Assembly: GCF_022605725.1 (NCBI RefSeq) | Contig: NC_065549.1 | Span: 19,249,614 to 19,313,613, forward strand | Direction of reading: 5' to 3' | Source: Anthonomus grandis grandis | Lineage: Eukaryota > Arthropoda > Insecta > Coleoptera > Curculionidae | Length of the DNA: 64,000 bases | Shown here: in pieces, positions 55,919 through 64,000 of the stretch | Position numbering within the stretch: position 1 is the stretch's first letter | Layout: each line of letters starts with the position of its first letter | Notes under the pieces: generated by a model | What the model was told of the DNA's origin: nothing | The model's input: only the letters and a program-made list of their open reading frames with translations | Databases searched by the model: none | Made by a program: the position numbers and the translations under genes

Positions 55919-58900
55919 CTAATGCTCATAAATATTTTTAGGAAGGTCTTCGTCCCAATCAAAATTGCCCTTCCATATTTCTTGCATTATTAATTTTCCT
56001 AGGATAATAATAGGACCTACTAACCCGAGAGGGTCAAAAACTTTGGATAATATTGACAGAACCTTTCTCTTTGTGACCTTTATAGGACAATCTAGGGATA
56101 CCACATATTGTAGAGTGTCTTGTTTAATATTCCATATAAGTCCTAATGTTTTAGTAACTTCTTTATCGACTATATACTGCTGTAGATTATTAACCTCTTC
56201 ATCTTCAAAAATTTCCTTTTTGTTTGACACCCATTTCCTAAGTTTAAAGCCACGTTTTTTCAAAATTTCTGATGTTTCACTTTTTAATTTAATTACTTCT
56301 TCTACTGTAGATCCTCCGCTTAGATAATCATCCACGTAAAAATTATTTATTATTTCATAACATGCTTTGGGATAATTTTTTTCTTGCTCCTTTGCTGCTT
56401 CATGCAAACATCTTATTGCCAAATAAGATGCAGGAGTGGTTCCATAGGTAAGCGTATTTAAACGAAAATGTTTGATGTCTTCATTTGGACTACTTCTCCA
56501 TACTATTCGTTGTAGATTTCTTTGTGCAGGATCGATCCAAACTTGTCTATACATTTTCTCTGCGTCAGCTCCTAAAACAATGTTGTGCTTTCTAAATCTT
56601 ATTAAAATAGAATACAAATCATCTTGAATGGTAGGCCCTGCCTTTAATACTTCATTTAAACTGATACCTTTGTCTGTTTTTGCACTGGCATCAAACACTA
56701 CGCGCAATTTTGTTGTTGTGCTGTCTTCTTTTACCACCGCATGGTGAGGCATGTAATATACACATTCCACATTATTTACTATTTCATTTTCATTGAGTTT
56801 AGACATATGTCCCAGCTCTTCATATTCCTGTAGAAAATGTGAATATTCATTTTTCAATGCCTGATTTGCATTTAGTTTTTTCTCCAACTTTAAAAATCTT
56901 TTTTCTGCCATTTTTAGAGAGGAGCCAATATTATTGATATTTCCTTTGGTGGGTAGTTGCACAATAAATCTTCCATCTTTATTATGCTTTGTTGTTGTCA
57001 TAAATAATTCTTCACACTCCAATTCCTCCTTTTTTAAAATCATTGTTGGCTGAACCTCTTCAAGTTTCCAGAACCTTTCTATTTGTTGGCTAAGATTCTC
57101 AGTTACTGATAAGTTACAAAATGTTTGATGTTGACCCTGCTCATCATTATTATCATTATTATTACTGCAGGGTAATCTTCCAGAAATGATCCATCCAAAA
57201 CAAGTTTTTTGCAATATTGGCAAATTTTCTTCAATTTTAATTTTCCCATAACTCAATAGTTCATAGAAAACTTCAGCCCCAATTAAAATATCTATTTTTG
57301 ATGGTATATTGAAAAATGAGTCTGCCAAAACTATGTTGGAGGGAATTTTAAGTTTCTCCTTGTCAACTGATAATGTTGGCAGAGCATTAGTTATTTTGTC
57401 TAACACAACACAATTCAAATCTATTTGAAAAGAATTTAATTTTGATTTTACATTAATATTGACATGTTTATTAACATTAGTCACAGAACTATTTATACCT
57501 ATGACCGACACACTTAGCTCCTTTATATTTAAATTTAAAAATGCCGCCAAATCCGTTGTTATAAAATTAGATTGAGAACCGGAGTCCAATAGTGCCCTTA
57601 CCTCGTGCATATTACCTTGAAAATCTGTTACTAAAACCCTCGCTGTTGAGAGCAAAACTTCACAATTATTTTTATTTATACATGCACTTGATAAGGTATT
57701 TATTGAACTATATGAACTAACACTATTTTCAGTCATTTCAAAACTTGATGAGGCATTATTATTAGTTAAATGATTTGATGCATTATTATTATTTGAGTTA
57801 CCGTTTGTATTACTTAAATTATTATTACTTGATAAATCATTGCTACTTCTAGAATTATTACTCGGATTATTTTGTACACTCCTAGAAAAATCAATGTGCA
57901 GTAAGCTATTATGAGGCTTGCCACATTTTCGACACCCTCCTAATGTACATCTTGTACTTACATGATTTTGTTTAAAACAATTAAGACACAAATGCAATTT
58001 TTTTACTTCAATTATTCGCTCTTGTTCATTTAAACTTAAAAACTTGGGGCATTGATATAGAGGATGTTTATTATTATTAACCTTGCAATATACACACTTT
58101 AATTCTTGTGCATTAATGCCTTTATTAGCAGAGAAAAAACTTTGCGAGGTTCTTTGAGAATTAAAATTGTTTTTGAAATTAAAACTAGGTTTACCTGTTG
58201 CAGATCCTTGGGACTGATTTGTATTTACTTTGTGTGAATTTAAATTTTCTAAAATCTGAACTCTTTCTGTTAAGAAATCCAGAAACTCATTACAAGTTAT
58301 GATATCCTTTTTAACAATTTTTGATTCCCATTCCCGTCTGGAAATTATATCCAATTTGTTACTAAACATGTATAAGAGTAATGTGTCCCATGAATCGACA
58401 GGCTCCTTAAGATTTTTTAGAGCCCTTAAATTTTTTTTAATTGTATCTACCATATTACGTAAATCAATTAAAACATTTTTGCCTATCATAGGCAATTCAT
58501 AAAGGCTCTTCACATGACTTTGTACTATACATTTTTTATTTTCATATCTTTCCCTCAAAAGTTTAAACGCTACCTCATAATTTAAGTCATTGACTTCAAT
58601 TGAATGAATTGCCTGTGCAGCATCACCTTTTAGGCACGACTTTAAATAATAAAATTTCTGCACATCAGTGATAGAACTATTTGAGTGAATTAATGCCATA
58701 AAAGTGTCAAAAAATCCTACCCAACAATCGTAATTGCCACTAAAAGTAGGTAAATCTAAAGGTGGCAGTTTTACTAGATTCTGATTTGACATACTACTAC
58801 CAGCCAAATTTAATGTTGGTAAAGTTTCCTTTAACATATCCTTAAACATGCATATTGTTTCAAAAAATGTGTTTTCGAAAGTAAGTCTCGCTTCGCTTTC

Positions 58901-59029
58901 CGATTCCTCATAATATTCAATTTCTATTTGAACTGCGTTAAATTGATCCCACAAACATTCACATTTAGTGTATTCTTTCATTAATAATAATTTTACTTGT
59001 GAGACCATCGCAACCCGAAATGAATTCAC
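55919..59029 (-). CDS. BEL/Pao Gag-protease-reverse transcriptase
   Basis: 1036 residues. The Gag helical region has LPPLDLPTFSGNYDCWVGFF (about 90) and FYYLKSCLKGDAAQAI. Two Cys/His knuckles follow (CVYC near 313; CLNCFKQNHVSTRC near 347, a CX2CX4HX4C). After an Asn/Ser-rich stretch, the protease has ALLDSGSQSNFITT (about 481). The reverse transcriptase has LRVVFDASAKTDKG, VLGADAEKMYRQVW and the active site NNFYVDDYLSGG (about 898). It ends at UAG 55921-55919. An in-frame start upstream is lacking; MASNKERKEIIKKLK at 59114 lies in another frame, so a one-base shift near 59010-59030 may have removed the true N-terminus. Confidence 0.92.
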   Translation of the reverse strand: MNSFRVAMVSQVKLLLMKEYTKCECLWDQFNAVQIEIEYYEESESEARLTFENTFFETICMFKDMLKETLPTLNLAGSSMSNQNLVKLPPLDLPTFSGNYDCWVGFFDTFMALIHSNSSITDVQKFYYLKSCLKGDAAQAIHSIEVNDLNYEVAFKLLRERYENKKCIVQSHVKSLYELPMIGKNVLIDLRNMVDTIKKNLRALKNLKEPVDSWDTLLLYMFSNKLDIISRREWESKIVKKDIITCNEFLDFLTERVQILENLNSHKVNTNQSQGSATGKPSFNFKNNFNSQRTSQSFFSANKGINAQELKCVYCKVNNNKHPLYQCPKFLSLNEQERIIEVKKLHLCLNCFKQNHVSTRCTLGGCRKCGKPHNSLLHIDFSRSVQNNPSNNSRSSNDLSSNNNLSNTNGNSNNNNASNHLTNNNASSSFEMTENSVSSYSSINTLSSACINKNNCEVLLSTARVLVTDFQGNMHEVRALLDSGSQSNFITTDLAAFLNLNIKELSVSVIGINSSVTNVNKHVNINVKSKLNSFQIDLNCVVLDKITNALPTLSVDKEKLKIPSNIVLADSFFNIPSKIDILIGAEVFYELLSYGKIKIEENLPILQKTCFGWIISGRLPCSNNNDNNDEQGQHQTFCNLSVTENLSQQIERFWKLEEVQPTMILKKEELECEELFMTTTKHNKDGRFIVQLPTKGNINNIGSSLKMAEKRFLKLEKKLNANQALKNEYSHFLQEYEELGHMSKLNENEIVNNVECVYYMPHHAVVKEDSTTTKLRVVFDASAKTDKGISLNEVLKAGPTIQDDLYSILIRFRKHNIVLGADAEKMYRQVWIDPAQRNLQRIVWRSSPNEDIKHFRLNTLTYGTTPASYLAIRCLHEAAKEQEKNYPKACYEIINNFYVDDYLSGGSTVEEVIKLKSETSEILKKRGFKLRKWVSNKKEIFEDEEVNNLQQYIVDKEVTKTLGLIWNIKQDTLQYVVSLDCPIKVTKRKVLSILSKVFDPLGLVGPIIILGKLIMQEIWKGNFDWDEDLPKNIYEH

Positions 59030-59675
59030 TGAACCTATCTAATTGTGCACAAATTTGTTTTCTATCACTTTTTAATTTTTTAATTATTTCCTTTCTTTCT
59101 TTATTAGAAGCCATTATTACTTATTTACTTTTTATTTAAATTATTTATTTTATTTTTAATTATTGATATATTGTGATTATTGTTTATTCAATTATTATTT
59201 GTGTGTATCAAAATTACATAATTTATTTAATAATTATTAAATAATGAGGCGAAGAAAATACCATTTAAAACATTATTACTAAAATCAACAACAGTCAACG
59301 CTAACAAAAATTACCACCGCTGCTCTATTAAATTATATATTTAATTAAAAAACTCACCCGGCCGCTGCTGACCTGCCTTACTTCTTAATTGCTTACTATT
59401 ATAAACACTCCCCAGTGACGCCTCCAATTCAATTATTACGGCCGATCTATTGCACCATGACATCAACTGCTTCCCAACTCGATGAACAACTGGTACCCGT
59501 ACACTGGATCGAGACTGTTACCAAAACTTGAAAATCACCCTGGAATCTATTTTCTCGGGTCTCAGACAAAACCATCAAACGGCAATCCTTTCTATTCATA
59601 AGCCCTTGCTGGTACTGATGTATTTTCTTCTTTATTACTACTCACAGCGCCACACTTCTATTTGTGATATTATCA

Positions 59676-59689
59676 TGTCGGGGTCACCA
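59676..59689 (-). promoter_or_regulatory. Primer-binding site candidate of the BEL/Pao element
   Basis: On the minus strand, five bases inside the 5' LTR, TGGTGACCCCGACATG begins with the TGG complementary to a tRNA CCA end. I do not name the tRNA. Confidence 0.6.
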
Positions 59690-59694
59690 AAAAA

Positions 59695-60098
59695 TGTGCT
59701 AGCTTTAATTAAACTTGCACTGGTTCTATTTGCTATTTCTCGCATTTACATTGTATTTCATTAAAGGCCCAAATAAAAGCCCAAATGTCACTTGTATTTA
59801 TTATTTATTAAACTTCACACTTATTTATAAATTAATACTTTCTATTATTACTTTTATAATTGAAGGAGCATACTACTATTATTAGACTAACGTAAAAATT
59901 ATACAACTACAACGCTCAACGAAACACACCCACCAATGCATCAAACGCTAGTAAACGATTACAAACTTAAAGTTAATGAGAGGGGGCTATGTTGGCGATC
60001 GAGGTCAGAGAAGAATTTCCTGGAACCCAATCCCGGTCCGAAAGAGTATTTCGCTGACGGAATATTTTCGGTGCTATACTTATTGAAATTACGGAACA
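59695..60098 (-). repeat. BEL/Pao LTR (5' LTR in element orientation)
   Basis: The second 404-bp LTR. It should contain the element's promoter; no TATA box was singled out. Confidence 0.95.
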
Positions 60099-60802
60099 AC
60101 CAGACTTCTACCCATACCTTACATTAGGGGTACATCGGAACAAATCCGACGCATTGCCAGCAAGTACAATATTAGAACTGCCTTTAGATCTAGCACCACT
60201 ATCAGAAGCGTGGTTTCAAAGACCAAACCAGATGGCATGGTGGATACCAAAAATTGCGTCTACCGGATCCCATGTGAGTGCGGTGACTCATACATAGGTG
60301 AAACGAAGCGCCCCCTAGAAATCAGAGCGAAGGAACATCGCAGCTGGACCCAAAGAGGAGAGGTTTCCAAATCCGGGATAGCAGAGCACGCGTGGCATAA
60401 TGGACACAATATCCATTGGTCAGAAGCCAAGATTCTGCACAAGGAACAGCACTGGCGGAAGAGGAAGTTCGTAGAGGCAGCTTTCATTTCACAGAATCAG
60501 AGGATCTTCAGCCAGCCAAGCGTCGATATACCCAACATCTGGAAGCCTCTACTCTCAGGACAGTGTAGGATCTAGAGAGACGCGTGTCCTTCCCCCCTCC
60601 AACTCTTTTTCACGGATGACTTTCCCTCCCTTCCCTCCCCTTCCATATCGCTGCACACATCTAGTATATAAGCCTATAGAATAGTAGTTTGCTTTCAGTT
60701 TACACTTGATAACGGTTGGAGATACTTACCAACCGAAACGTCGTGTTACAATAAATAAATAAGACAATGCAAGTCCGACAAGATGTTTTCTCCACCAAAG
60801 CC

Positions 60803-61849
60803 ATAGATAAATTATCAATTGTTTAAAGAAATCCGAAAAATGCAAGCTTTGGGACAAATACATATAAAACTAATAACTGCAGGAAAATAATAACGCGTAC
60901 ATGTCTTAAAACAATACCACCAAAGACAGAAGTTTTTAAGACCAAAAAAGTTTCTTATATATATAAATCATAGTTTAATTCCAAAATATTAACCAGAAAA
61001 AGAAAAAGATTAAACTTCCTAGAAGGTCTTAACACCTTTTATCTTCACTAGAAGATATTGGAGATAATTGTACAGAGCATTTTGACACAACATTTACAAA
61101 TAAAATGTAACCCATTCCGGCCTTCCTTAATAGACCGTAGAGTGAAGAAATCGATCGAAGAAATACTTAAAATAATAAATATTAAAATGTTACTCTAAAA
61201 TTGTAGGAAACCGGTCAGCTTATAACTTGGACAAGTAATGTAGCATTGCTATCAAGGAAACATTCCAGAACCATGGAAAAGTCAATTGTTGACAAAATCG
61301 TAGTCAATGTGTTAAGAGCTGTTTTTTGGAGAAATTTGCCTACCGTTAATTGTTTGGAGATACATTTTATTTAATAAGTATATTTTTTTAGCTTTTAGTT
61401 AATAAGTAAATGACGAATAGTTCACTCTAATTAATAATAGCAGCAGAAGTAGAAATAAACCAATGTCATTTGCAATGAGATTTTCAGAACATTGAAAGTT
61501 GGTTCAAGAAATTGAGTATGAAATTGAACACTAAAATGTACACGACGTCCCAAATTCGAGAGTGACCATTGGGGATGTCAGAAATAGCAAAAGATAGAAG
61601 ATGCCATTTGAAAATTTCAAGAAAACTACATCTTCCGAAAAGATCTACCACACACACAAAAGAAACTACCACTGCCGAAAAGATCAGAAAATTCAAGAAT
61701 TCTCAAAATAAATTACACTTTTCCATAGAAATTTGTCAACCTATAATGGTGAATTAAATTGGATCATCCGTTTCCTATTTTGGGGATCATTATCAACTTT
61801 TCAACGGCGTTATATAAAATTGAAATGGTCCCTTATATAAATATGTATG

Positions 61850-61852
<3 letters not shown>
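60803..61852. other. AT-rich spacer, no gene seen
   Basis: No coding, RNA or paired repeat feature recognised. Confidence 0.4.

Positions 61853-61880
<28 letters not shown>
61853..61880. repeat. (TA)n microsatellite
   Basis: An uninterrupted run of 14 TA units, followed by CACAC. Confidence 0.9.
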
Positions 61881-61885
<5 letters not shown>

Positions 61886-61895
61886 TTCTTTGTAT

Positions 61896-62140
61896 CAAGT
61901 CGAGATCCGATCATATCGTGGACTACCTGAGATCCACCTGAAGCCCTTAATATATGGAAGCAATAATTTGTTAATATATTTAACAAAGTGGTTCAATTAA
62001 TGGGATCATGAGAGGGGTAGATTTTTTCAACCCCTTTATATATACCATGTATATCAACCCGAGATCCACTAAATATATGGTGAAACTCGAGATCCGACCT
62101 TGTATATCATTAAAGTCACCGCATAACGCGAGATCCACCG
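61896..62140. repeat. Cluster of (C/T)GAGATCC(A/G) motifs
   Basis: Five copies of GAGATCC followed by A or G lie at about 61903, 61928, 62051, 62087 and 62130, four of them preceded by C. In AT-rich DNA this is unexpected by chance. It may be a decayed repeat. Confidence 0.45.
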
Positions 62141-64000
62141 ATGTTGCCAGATCAAATATTGCCATTTTGTAAAACAAAATTAGGTTTTGTTAATCTTTTA
62201 TGTTTACCTATAAACTATTTATGTATTAATATAAATGGAAACTATAGAAGAACGTAGAGTAACAACGAAAAATTAAGAAGTAATCAAAGAGGTCTATACT
62301 GTGACGATAATGTAACTGACGATAATTAAGTGATTTAAACAGAAAATAGGACTATATTTTAAAAATCTTCCGCTAATATTTTATATTTCATTACGGCTAT
62401 ATGTATTAGATAGGTGTGCCACCATATTAAGGGAAGAGATCGGATCCCATAAAAGTCTATGTGTTCGGATTGATGATTTTTTTTTTAATGAAGGCAAACT
62501 AAACAAACTACTAATTTCTTTTTTTTAAATTAGTTAAATATATTAATCTCGTAAAACTGTGATATTTAGGTTATTGGTTCATTTCTTTCATAGAATATTA
62601 GGTATAATTTTTTTCTTTATGGTAATTAAGGATTACCCTGAAAATAAGGAATATTATTGGCTTAAATATGAAGTAAATTTATATGGCGACTCATTTATTG
62701 ACGTAGCTTGATTTTTCATTGTATTTATTACTCGTAAATTGACTTCTTTAGAATTTTTTTCTGGTAATAAGTTATTTGCAAGATTTTAGATTAATTTTTT
62801 CAAAAATTATACTCATAAATAATACTTTTCTCACAAAAAAATTGATCAATCAGAATAAAAGATATCGAATCATGAGTACTCTTGTTTTAGAAATGTTATA
62901 TATTGAAAATTACGTACTGGAAGTTTAAATATTTTAATTATTGCTGATATTAGTTATTAAATGTTTTGATAATTACATGTGTAAAATATAAAAATACCTA
63001 TTCATTTTAAAGTAATAGAAAAAAAGGAATTATCACATTCGTTTGAAATGTTTGCATTTTAAGTAATAGCCGGCATTCAGGGCGATCAATGTTTCACTCT
63101 AACAATACTTTTTTACACGTTTTCGAATTATCGAATTAAAATTGAAGTTGGTCTTTTATTATCCCACCATCTTCGAGAAAATATGTACTTTTCTAATTAG
63201 TTCATAACATTCTAATAATAGGCGTTATTCAGCATTTAAGTCAATTGAAGAAGTATTTTGTCACGATTTTGATGACGTCACAGAATGCAATTTGAGATTA
63301 TCGAGGTTATTTTCAGTCCCGTCGAGTCGAGATTATTATACGGCATAAGGTTTTGGGGTTTGTGTAGTCAGCACTCTCTTCTTGGCTTTTCAAAAGTGTG
63401 TTAGTTTTAAGGAGGAGATTTTGTATATTGCTGCTAATTTAGTATTGCAAATGCCCCATTCTACGTTGATTAACAAATCAATCATGTATAAAATTAAAAT
63501 CTGTATAATCGTTTACTGGAACACATTGAACAGCGCTTTTCTCTTTTCTTTAAGCTATTTCGGAAGAAGGTCTGAAATTTTCTCCTTGGAAGTGTTTAAA
63601 ATAATCTGAATGAGTTTTATTGTGATAACATTTAAATATGATTGATTCCTTTCAAATGTTTGTATTTTTATTATTTTAATTAAATTTAACACTTTTAAGA
63701 GTTTTTTAAAACAATTTTTTATTTCAAAACTTCAGTCTACTTATTTTTAATGGATTTATACTGTGTGCTTTGAAAGAATACCTTCTGCTGGCCGAGCAAA
63801 ATGGAGGTTGTTATTTTTAATTAAATTACAAAATACAAGATAGATATTCATATTAATTACATTGCTACTGACTTACAGGTTCTCTATTCAAATATTTAGA
63901 CATCAAGATTATTCAAACTTCGTTGTGTGTTCTAGTTTCCTCATTACAGGATAGTTATTGTTTCGATTCTCTAAGTCTGAGTTTAGTGTATTGTTAATAT
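62141..64000. other. AT-rich right end, no gene supported
   Basis: No protein family recognised in any frame. A consensus cAMP-response-like TGACGTCA lies at 63273-63280, just before a slightly GC-richer stretch (63300-63400) that could be the first exon or promoter of a gene to the right; that is speculation. Confidence 0.35.

Larger units (their letters stand above)
53250..60098 (-). mobile_element. BEL/Pao LTR retrotransposon, young and nearly complete
   Basis: The 6849-bp element has two 404-bp LTRs that look identical base for base, TG...CA ends and a 5-bp target duplication ACCAG (53245-53249 and 60099-60103). Coding is on the minus strand. A polypurine tract (AAGGGGGGCGGTA, 53654-53666) and a primer-binding site candidate lie next to the LTRs. 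Identical LTRs imply recent insertion. Confidence 0.96.
52941..60575 (+). pseudogene. Penelope-like reverse transcriptase end and GIY-YIG domain, plus copy, split
   Basis: The first part (52941-53249) reads FLDVLVKKVGGNLRTSVYRK and GQYLHYESNHPATTKVG, the last block of a Penelope reverse transcriptase. The second part (60104-60575) resumes after the BEL element and carries the GIY-YIG domain (CVYRIPCECGDSYIGET) to the same stop. Joined across the insertion the sequence matches the minus copy closely. The 5-bp duplication ACCAG marks the break. Confidence 0.85.
52020..60790. mobile_element. Penelope-like element, inverted double copy, split by a BEL element
   Basis: Two head-to-head copies share the GIY-YIG region and the same 3' end (GCAAGTCCGACAAGATGTTT). 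The minus copy is 52020-52940 and the plus copy is 52941-53249 plus 60104-60790. A 12-bp direct repeat TCCACCAAAGCC brackets the whole (52008-52019 and 60791-60802), so the two copies appear to have gone in as one unit. The BEL/Pao retrotransposon inserted later into the plus copy. Confidence 0.87.

Noticed and set aside
55919..55921. Programmed UAG readthrough in the BEL/Pao Pol
   Set aside because: BEL elements do not normally have a stop here, and the following codons (CAA AAA) only partly resemble known readthrough contexts. A simple point mutation is the cheaper explanation.
1..64000. tRNA, rRNA or CRISPR features
   Set aside because: I looked for tRNA boxes, rRNA cores and regularly spaced repeats with spacers and found none I could support by eye; a covariance-model search would be decisive.

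Overview
The window is eukaryotic and AT-rich. Its genes have introns with GT-AG junctions, and it is packed with transposable elements typical of insects: mariner/Tc1, PIF/Harbinger, P-like THAP, BEL/Pao, Penelope-like and CR1/Jockey-type LINEs. I infer an insect genome, possibly a beetle. No bacterial features (operons, Shine-Dalgarno sites, CRISPR) are present.

Host genes I could reconstruct: the last 47 codons of an unrecognised proline-rich protein (2-145, +); CIAO2A/FAM96A (9966-21546, -), five exons whose last intron is 10.8 kb of nested transposons; PDRG1 (33020-33483, +), two exons; NUDT2 Ap4A hydrolase (33632-38391, +), two exons with the Nudix box split by a 4.3-kb intron holding a whole DNA transposon; and a divergent Snf7/CHMP4-like ESCRT-III gene (38453-43557, -), four exons with palindromic MITEs in two introns. 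PDRG1, NUDT2 and the Snf7 gene form a compact cluster swollen by insertions.

Transposon layout: degenerate repeats and a TIR-bounded mariner (0.8-3.8 kb); a decayed LINE hit by a MITE (5.4-9 kb); in the CIAO2A intron, mariner and LINE remnants and a Tc1-like element split by a LINE that is itself split by a Tc1 MITE (10.5-20.3 kb); two PIF/Harbinger elements (22.5-25.5 and 25.7-31.5 kb) in which the transposase and MADF/BESS genes run in opposite directions with interleaved exons, the second also carrying a P-like THAP element; a Sola-like element (34.5-37.3 kb) and a second DDD-type element (44.6-47.6 kb); LINE and mariner remnants (48-51 kb); a Penelope-like element arranged as an inverted duplication with a 12-bp target duplication (52.0-60.8 kb) and, inside it, a very young BEL/Pao retrotransposon (53250-60098) with apparently identical 404-bp LTRs and a 5-bp target duplication.

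The last 3.2 kb and several AT-rich spacers show no gene I can support. The strongest unusual observations are the shared interleaved antisense gene layout of the two Harbinger elements, the hidden CIAO2A gene structure across the transposon-filled intron (including a 51-nt stop-free intron), the near-intact BEL element with one UAG between reverse transcriptase and RNase H, and the inverted Penelope unit.
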